Assembly (NCBI GenBank): GCA_022360735.1
Contig: JAKSCF010000471.1
Coordinates: 1-9,519 of the forward strand
Reading direction: 5' to 3'
Source: Clostridia bacterium
Lineage (GTDB): Bacteria; Bacillota_A; Clostridia; Peptostreptococcales; JAAYPU01
Length of the DNA stretch: 9,519 nt
The notes beneath the pieces were generated by a model. It was not told where the DNA came from. It saw nothing but the letters and a program-made list of their open reading frames with translations, and did not search any database. The position numbers were made by a program, and so were the translations under genes. Every line of letters starts with the position of its first letter. The stretch's first letter is position 1. Of the stretch, positions 7,380 through 9,519 are shown in pieces.

Positions 7380-7426
7380 TAGCTGGTATCCTGTATAGTT
7401 CCTATACAGGATACCAGCTAGATATT
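7380..7426 (+). terminator. 19-bp perfect hairpin between exported protein and regulator
   Basis: Bases 7380-7398 pair perfectly with 7402-7420, leaving a 3-base TTC loop. A seven-A run lies just upstream and a T-rich tract (7425-7429, then 7437-7440) downstream, as in a rho-independent, possibly bidirectional, terminator. The five-T tail begins four bases after the stem, so termination may be incomplete. It separates the exported-protein transcript from the regulator-kinase transcript. Confidence 0.8.
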
Positions 7427-7434
7427 TTTCTATC

Positions 7435-7461
7435 TCTTTTATTGCTGTAATTTGATATAAT
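7435..7461 (+). promoter_or_regulatory. Extended -10 promoter of the regulator-kinase operon, with TCTTTT box
   Basis: TGATATAAT (7453-7461) is an extended -10 with a perfect TATAAT, which compensates for a poor -35. TCTTTT (7435-7440) ends 15 bases before TATAAT, the same arrangement as in the promoter of the exported-protein gene. Transcription would start near 7468, only about 13 bases before the first possible GTG start. Autoregulation by the encoded regulator is a plausible inference. Confidence 0.6.
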
Positions 7462-7480
7462 TTGTTTAGATCGTTATTGG

Positions 7481-8182
7481 GTGGATAGGGAAGCAGGTGG
7501 TGTAATTGAAGCATATTTTGTAATTGATGATGAGAGAAACATATGTGATTTGATCAAAAAATATTTAGTGAAAGAAGGCTATTTAGTGACTCTCTTTAAT
7601 GATGCCGGCAGCGCTTACGAGGAGATAAAACGGTTAAAGCCGGATTTAATCGTTCTAGACATCATGATGGCCGGTATGACCGGATTAGAACTCTGTCAAA
7701 AGATTAGAATAGATAATGAAGTGCCCATCATTTTTGTATCGGCACGAGATGAAGAATTGGATAGGATATTGGGTCTTGAATTAGGTGGAGACGATTATTT
7801 GACCAAACCTTTCAGTCCAAGAGAGTTAACGGTTAGGATCAAGAACATATTCAAGAGACTGGAAAAAAATCAAAGTATCCGTCAGCAAAGCATGGTCTTA
7901 GACGATTTACATATTTATCCTTCAAGAAGGTATATTGAAAAAGAAGGAGAAGAGTTGAAGTTTACCGCAAAGGAATATGAAGTTTTAGAATTTATGGCAA
8001 AAAATAAGAATCAACCTTTTACCAGAGAACAGCTGATTCAGAAAATATGGGGCTATGATTATATTGGAGAAGAGCGCATCATAGATGATATTATTAAAAG
8101 AATTAGAAAAAAGTTATCAACAGCAAACTCTAATGTCAAAATTGTAACAGTTTGGGGGTACGGATACAGAATTGATGGTTAA
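7481..8182 (+). CDS. OmpR/PhoB-family response regulator
   Basis: DNA-binding response regulator of a two-component system with the downstream kinase. Counting from the GTG at 7481 (233 aa), residues about 11-125 are the receiver: acidic pair Asp16-Asp17, phospho-acceptor Asp60 in LDIMMAGMTG (Ala where the family usually has Pro), Ser87 in FVSARDEE, Lys109 in LTKPF. Residues about 140-232 form the winged helix: LKFTAKEYEVLEFMAKN, then the recognition region ERIIDDIIKRIRKKL and the final WGYGYRIDG. The start is uncertain. The GTG has no ribosome binding site, whereas AGGTGG at 7495-7500 precedes an ATT at 7505 that would begin the protein with MEAYFVIDDE, the usual receiver N-terminus. The gene overlaps the kinase gene by 8 bases. 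Likely targets are the two TCTTTT promoters nearby. Confidence 0.94.
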   Translation: MDREAGGVIEAYFVIDDERNICDLIKKYLVKEGYLVTLFNDAGSAYEEIKRLKPDLIVLDIMMAGMTGLELCQKIRIDNEVPIIFVSARDEELDRILGLELGGDDYLTKPFSPRELTVRIKNIFKRLEKNQSIRQQSMVLDDLHIYPSRRYIEKEGEELKFTAKEYEVLEFMAKNKNQPFTREQLIQKIWGYDYIGEERIIDDIIKRIRKKLSTANSNVKIVTVWGYGYRIDG

Positions 8183-9519
8183 AATAAATATTCAGTCGAA
8201 GTTGTTTTTTACATATTTTATTATATTATGTGTATTTCTCATCATTTCAACGATGATGATATTTATAATTTCTGAAAATTTTTTAATAAATCAAACCAGA
8301 AAATCTCTAAGAGAAGAAGCTGATTTTATTGCAAGTGAGATTGAGCAAATTTCATTTCAACGGGGTAATATATCAGAAAAAATAAAGGAAAGAAAGCGGC
8401 TTAAGGTATACGGAAATCTTATTGATGAGCAAATTATTGTATTAGACAACAATAAAAAAATAATTTATACCAATTTACCTGATGAAGAAATGAAAAAGGC
8501 CAGAAAAATTTCACAAGAAAAAGATGACAAAGAGTTAATCTTGGTACGAGTAAGAGTATACGACAGTCAACAAAACGTAAAAGGTCATGTGATATTATTT
8601 ACTAGATTAAATAATATCAATTATTTAAAGCAATTAATACGACAATCCCAATTATTGAGCTTTATAGTTGCAGGTGTTTTTTCGCTGATTATTGCTGCTT
8701 TTCTAAGCAGAAGTATTACAAAACCCCTGAAAAAGCTGACGCTGTTTATGAAAGGGTTTTCTTTATCCAAAAAGAAGCAGGATTTTAAATGTAATACAGG
8801 TGATGAAATTGAAAATTTGGCTCACTATTTTAATGAAATGACGGAAAAGATATATGAATACGACGAAAAGCAAAAGTCATTTTTACAGAATGCTTCTCAT
8901 GAGCTAAAAACGCCCTTGATGTCCATACAAGGTTATGCGGAAGCTATAAAAGATGGTGTTGTTGAAGAAGAAGAAATTCCAGGCAGTTTAAATATTATTA
9001 TAGATGAAAGTCAAAGGCTTAAGAGAATCGTTGATGAAATTATTTTTCTTACTAAAGTAGAGAATGTTGAAGAGATATTTGATTATAAAGAATATATGAT
9101 TCAAGATATAATCAGAGAGGTTATGGATAGTCTTAACATATTAGCCAATGAAAATAATATCAATATGACTCAAGACTTGCATGAAGATATAACCGGTTAT
9201 TTTGATAAGGATAAACTCATGCGTGCTTTTATCAATGTCATAGCCAATTGTATAAGATATGCTAAAAGTGATGTAAAAATAGAAGTTAAAGCTTCAGCTT
9301 CATTGATTAAAATTTTGATTCGTGATGATGGAAATGGATTTGAAGCCGGTGAAGCGGGTAAAATATTTGACAGATTTTATAAAGGTAAAAACGGAAGTAC
9401 AGGCTTAGGGCTTGCCATAACAAAAGCGGTTGTGGAAGGTCATGGCGGTAATATAAAGGCTAAAAATTCTGATGTAAAAGGTGCTTTGTTTGTGATTGCA
9501 TTACCTAAGCAAAAATTAA
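8175..9519 (+). CDS. Membrane sensor histidine kinase (3' end cut by window)
   Basis: Sensor kinase partner of the OmpR-type regulator; its ATG lies within the regulator's last codons, so translation is coupled. The frame stays open to the last base: 448 codons are visible and the kinase core is complete, so only a few C-terminal residues are missing. Residues about 10-33 are a first membrane helix (LFFTYFIILCVFLIIS), about 34-159 an extracytoplasmic sensing domain of about 125 residues, and 160-179 a second helix (LLSFIVAGVFSLIIAAFLS). A HAMP linker follows (SITKPLKKLTLFM to EIENLAHYFNEM). The H-box NASHELKTPL has His242. The N-box IANCIRYAK has Asn358. G1 is DDGNGF, the F-box FDRFYKG and G2 GSTGLGLAITKAVVEGHGG. 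The sensed signal is unknown; the exported protein two genes upstream is a candidate. Confidence 0.95.
   Translation, partial: MVKINIQSKLFFTYFIILCVFLIISTMMIFIISENFLINQTRKSLREEADFIASEIEQISFQRGNISEKIKERKRLKVYGNLIDEQIIVLDNNKKIIYTNLPDEEMKKARKISQEKDDKELILVRVRVYDSQQNVKGHVILFTRLNNINYLKQLIRQSQLLSFIVAGVFSLIIAAFLSRSITKPLKKLTLFMKGFSLSKKKQDFKCNTGDEIENLAHYFNEMTEKIYEYDEKQKSFLQNASHELKTPLMSIQGYAEAIKDGVVEEEEIPGSLNIIIDESQRLKRIVDEIIFLTKVENVEEIFDYKEYMIQDIIREVMDSLNILANENNINMTQDLHEDITGYFDKDKLMRAFINVIANCIRYAKSDVKIEVKASASLIKILIRDDGNGFEAGEAGKIFDRFYKGKNGSTGLGLAITKAVVEGHGGNIKAKNSDVKGALFVIALPKQKL

Noticed and set aside
1..9519. Search for tRNA, rRNA, CRISPR arrays, transposases, attachment sites
   Set aside because: None seen; no repeated-spacer pattern, no transposase motifs and no terminal inverted repeats were found.

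Overview
The window is AT-rich. Its genes are tightly packed, all on the + strand, and most have strong GGAGG-type ribosome binding sites. Start codons include TTG and GTG. This style, a complete citrate lyase cluster, and a signal peptide followed directly by an exported helical protein point to an anaerobic Firmicute, most likely a member of the Clostridia. No species can be named from the sequence alone.

Left block (1-2167): a two-component pair. A PAS-containing histidine kinase, cut by the left edge, overlaps by 11 bases a response regulator. The regulator's C-terminal half is not a DNA-binding domain but resembles the DUF2294/MpsC family.

Leader (2168-2464): a 297-base non-coding gap. 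It holds a consensus-like promoter, two perfect nested inverted repeats that would fold as an RNA, and a perfect rho-independent terminator just upstream of citC. This is either a small RNA gene or a transcription-attenuating leader of the citrate lyase operon.

Centre (2465-6764): citC-citD-citE-citF-citX, the citrate lyase operon. CitD (acyl carrier), CitE (citryl-ACP lyase) and CitF (CoA-transferase) form the enzyme that cleaves citrate to acetate and oxaloacetate. CitX attaches the phosphoribosyl-dephospho-CoA group to CitD and CitC acetylates it. citG, which makes the prosthetic-group precursor, is not in the window, nor is a citrate transporter or an oxaloacetate decarboxylase.

Right block (6765-9519): a small exported, acidic, coiled-coil protein with its own promoter, then a 19-bp perfect hairpin, then an OmpR-family response regulator overlapping a membrane sensor histidine kinase. 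The kinase runs off the right edge but is nearly complete. The promoters of the exported-protein gene and of the regulator share a TCTTTT box exactly 15 bases before TATAAT. This suggests one envelope-sensing regulon in which the regulator controls both itself and the exported protein, a Cpx-like layout by analogy only.
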